DNA of 22,790 nt, from the NCBI GenBank assembly GCA_013811715.1, contig JACCUS010000251.1, positions 1 to 22,790 on the forward strand. The letters are read 5' to 3'. Origin of the DNA: Nocardioidaceae bacterium (GTDB lineage: Bacteria > Actinomycetota > Actinomycetes > Propionibacteriales > Nocardioidaceae). The notes beneath the pieces were generated by a model. That model was not told where the DNA came from, made no database searches, and worked only from the letters and a program-made list of their open reading frames with translations. Positions 21,562 to 22,790 of this stretch are shown one piece after another (positions within the stretch are counted from its first letter, which is position 1; every line of letters begins with the position of its first letter). Made by a program: the position numbers and the translations under genes.

Positions 21562-22440
21562 ATGTCGATGCCGTTCTACGTCTCGCCCGAGCAGCTGATG
21601 AAGGACCGGGCGGACTTCGCCCGCAAGGGGATCGCCCGCGGCCGCTCGGTCGTGGTGGTGCAGTACGCCGACGGGCTGCTCTTCGTCGCCGAGAACCAGT
21701 CGCAGGCGCTGCACAAGATCTCCGAGCTCTACGATCGGCTCGCCTTCGCGGCCGTGGGGCGCTACAACGAGTTCGAGAACCTGCGGATCGCCGGGGTCAG
21801 GCTCGCCGACATGCGCGGCTACTCCTACGACCGGCGAGACGTGACCGGCCGGGCGCTGGCCAACGCCTATGCCCAGACGCTCGGCACGATCTTCTCCTCG
21901 GGCGGGGAGAAGCCCTACGAGGTCGAGCTGTTCGTGGCCGAGGTGGGCAGTAGCGCCGACGAGGACCAGGTCTACCGGCTGACGTACGACGGGTCGGTGG
22001 CCGACGAGCACGGCTTTGCGGTGATGGGGGGGTCCGCCGAGCAGGTCAGCGCGCATCTGGCTGCCCACTACTCCGACGGGCTCGACCTCGAGGCGGCCCT
22101 CCGGGTCGCCGTCGACGCGTTGGGTCACGACGGTACGTCGCCGCGCACTGTCACCGGTGACAAGCTCGAAGTCGCGGTGCTCGACCGTTCTCGCAGCCAG
22201 CCGCGCAAGTTCCGCCGCATCCCCGGCGTCCGGCTCACCCGGCTCTTCGGCAGCTCGGCCGAGGCGGCGGACGCCGCCGCCAAGAAGTCCGGCGACACGG
22301 CTGATGGCGACACGGCCGCGGGCGACGCGGCCGCGGGCGACACGGTCGCAGGCGACACGGTGTCGCCGGACGACCAGCCCGCAGACGACCCCAGCGACGT
22401 ACTCGGCGATCCTCCCGATGACCGCGCCGACCGTGAGTGA
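21562..22440 (+). CDS. prcA: 20S proteasome alpha subunit with repeat-containing acidic tail
   Basis: Forms the outer seven-membered rings that gate entry to the core and dock Mpa; 292 residues. The N-terminus MSMPFYVSPEQLMKDRADFARKGIARGRS contains the gate residues and the H0 helix, followed by VVVVQYADGLLFVAEN and LYDRLAFAAVGRYNEFENLR. The fold ends near residue 232. The remaining roughly 60 residues are Ala/Asp-rich and include five pentapeptides of type GDTAx (244-268), encoded by a 15-bp tandem repeat. M. tuberculosis PrcA has 248 residues, so this tail is clearly longer. The ATG at 21562 fits the family start; a GAGAGGA 13 bases upstream is distant for a ribosome-binding site. Its stop overlaps the start of the Nudix remnant by 8 bases. 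Confidence 0.96.
   Translation: MSMPFYVSPEQLMKDRADFARKGIARGRSVVVVQYADGLLFVAENQSQALHKISELYDRLAFAAVGRYNEFENLRIAGVRLADMRGYSYDRRDVTGRALANAYAQTLGTIFSSGGEKPYEVELFVAEVGSSADEDQVYRLTYDGSVADEHGFAVMGGSAEQVSAHLAAHYSDGLDLEAALRVAVDALGHDGTSPRTVTGDKLEVAVLDRSRSQPRKFRRIPGVRLTRLFGSSAEAADAAAKKSGDTADGDTAAGDAAAGDTVAGDTVSPDDQPADDPSDVLGDPPDDRADRE
22291..22365 (+). repeat. 15-bp tandem repeat, five units, inside prcA
   Basis: Five in-frame units of consensus GGCGACACGGYCGCG run without gaps at 22291, 22306, 22321, 22336 and 22351. They encode GDTAD, GDTAA, GDAAA, GDTVA and GDTVS. Differences between units are mostly single bases and alter residues 3 to 5 of the pentapeptide. A repeat this regular is expected to vary in copy number between strains. 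Confidence 0.9.
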
Positions 22441-22790
22441 CGCCGACCCCTACTCGCACCGGCGATGGACGGCCATCGGCGACGACGTCGTCCTCCACGA
22501 CGGCTGGATCCGCGTCAGCAGGCGCATGTACCAGCTGCCCGACGGCGGGGTGGCCGAATGGCACATGTTCGGGGGCGGACACAGCGTCGGCGTGCTGGCA
22601 CTGACCCCCGAGGGCGATGAGCGCGTCGTCGACGGGCCAGCGCCATGTCGTGATAGCCCGTGGCTGCCGCCCTACCGGGGTGCAGCAGCTCGAGGAGTTC
22701 GAGGACTGCGAGCCGGTGGTGCTCGATGTCGCCGACCTGCGTGCCGAGCTCAGGGCCGGCCGGATGACCGGCACCTCTAGCAGCGGCGCA
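22433..22790 (+). pseudogene. Nudix hydrolase remnant, core deleted and frameshifted
   Basis: The GTG at 22433 overlaps the prcA stop and opens a frame that reads like the N-terminus of an ADP-ribose-pyrophosphatase-type Nudix enzyme: DDVVLHDGWIRVSRRMYQLPDGGV and later SVGVLALTPEGDERVV. From about 22636 the similarity moves to another forward frame, which reads QRHVVIARGCRPTGVQQLEE and then CEPVVLDVADLRAELRAGRM, the usual C-terminal third. The region that should lie between, with the Nudix box (GX5EX7REUXEEXGU) that binds metal, is absent in all three forward frames. The junction lies around 22620-22640. This is best explained by an internal deletion of some 60-80 codons plus a frame change. 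The window ends before the 3' end can be judged. An assembly error is the main alternative. Confidence 0.72.

Overview
The window is a high-GC chromosomal segment of an actinobacterium. It carries the Pup-proteasome locus (mpa/arc, dop, pup, prcB, prcA) flanked by genes that are also near that locus in Mycobacterium tuberculosis: metH, a PAC2-family gene, a RecB-like nuclease gene and trmI. Many GTG starts, TANNNT -10 boxes placed as for leaderless mRNAs, and a DUF222/13E12-type HNH endonuclease fit Actinomycetota. A Nocardioidaceae-like (Propionibacteriales) host is my guess from general impression, not a demonstrated assignment.

Layout. 1-326: 3' end of an HNH endonuclease gene. 2541-275 (minus): PAC2 gene followed 23 bp later by an MmgE/PrpD gene, probably one transcript. 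2712-6203: metH, divergent from PAC2. 6335-12156: a complete oligopeptide/dipeptide ABC importer operon (lipoprotein, two permeases, two ATPases) with a strong hairpin between the binding-protein gene and the first permease gene. 13114-12194 (minus): AddB/Cas4-like nuclease. 13164-15299: M50 site-2-type protease with CBS domains, then trmI. 15389-17146: proteasomal ATPase Mpa/ARC. 17147-17513: a gene-free stretch with a four-unit operator-like repeat array. 17514-18020 (plus) and 18801-18031 (minus): a GNAT acetyltransferase and an APH/MPH-like kinase lying inside the proteasome locus. 18862-22440: dop, pup, prcB, prcA. 22433-22790: a Nudix hydrolase gene that starts inside the end of prcA but has lost its catalytic core and is frameshifted.

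How the genes work together. Pup is encoded with a C-terminal Glu, so it can be ligated without deamidation; Dop would mainly remove Pup. Mpa unfolds pupylated proteins and feeds them through its C-terminal Tyr-Leu into the PrcA/PrcB core particle. The Pup ligase gene pafA is not in the window. The peptide importer could supply peptides and amino acids; any link to proteolysis is only positional.

The observations most worth following are the helically phased GntR-like operator array with no evident target gene (17204-17287), the 15-bp tandem repeat that gives PrcA a pentapeptide-repeat acidic tail (22291-22365), the decayed Nudix gene behind prcA, and the high share of leaderless promoters. 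I found no CRISPR array, tRNA, rRNA, insertion sequence or clearly novel multi-gene system.
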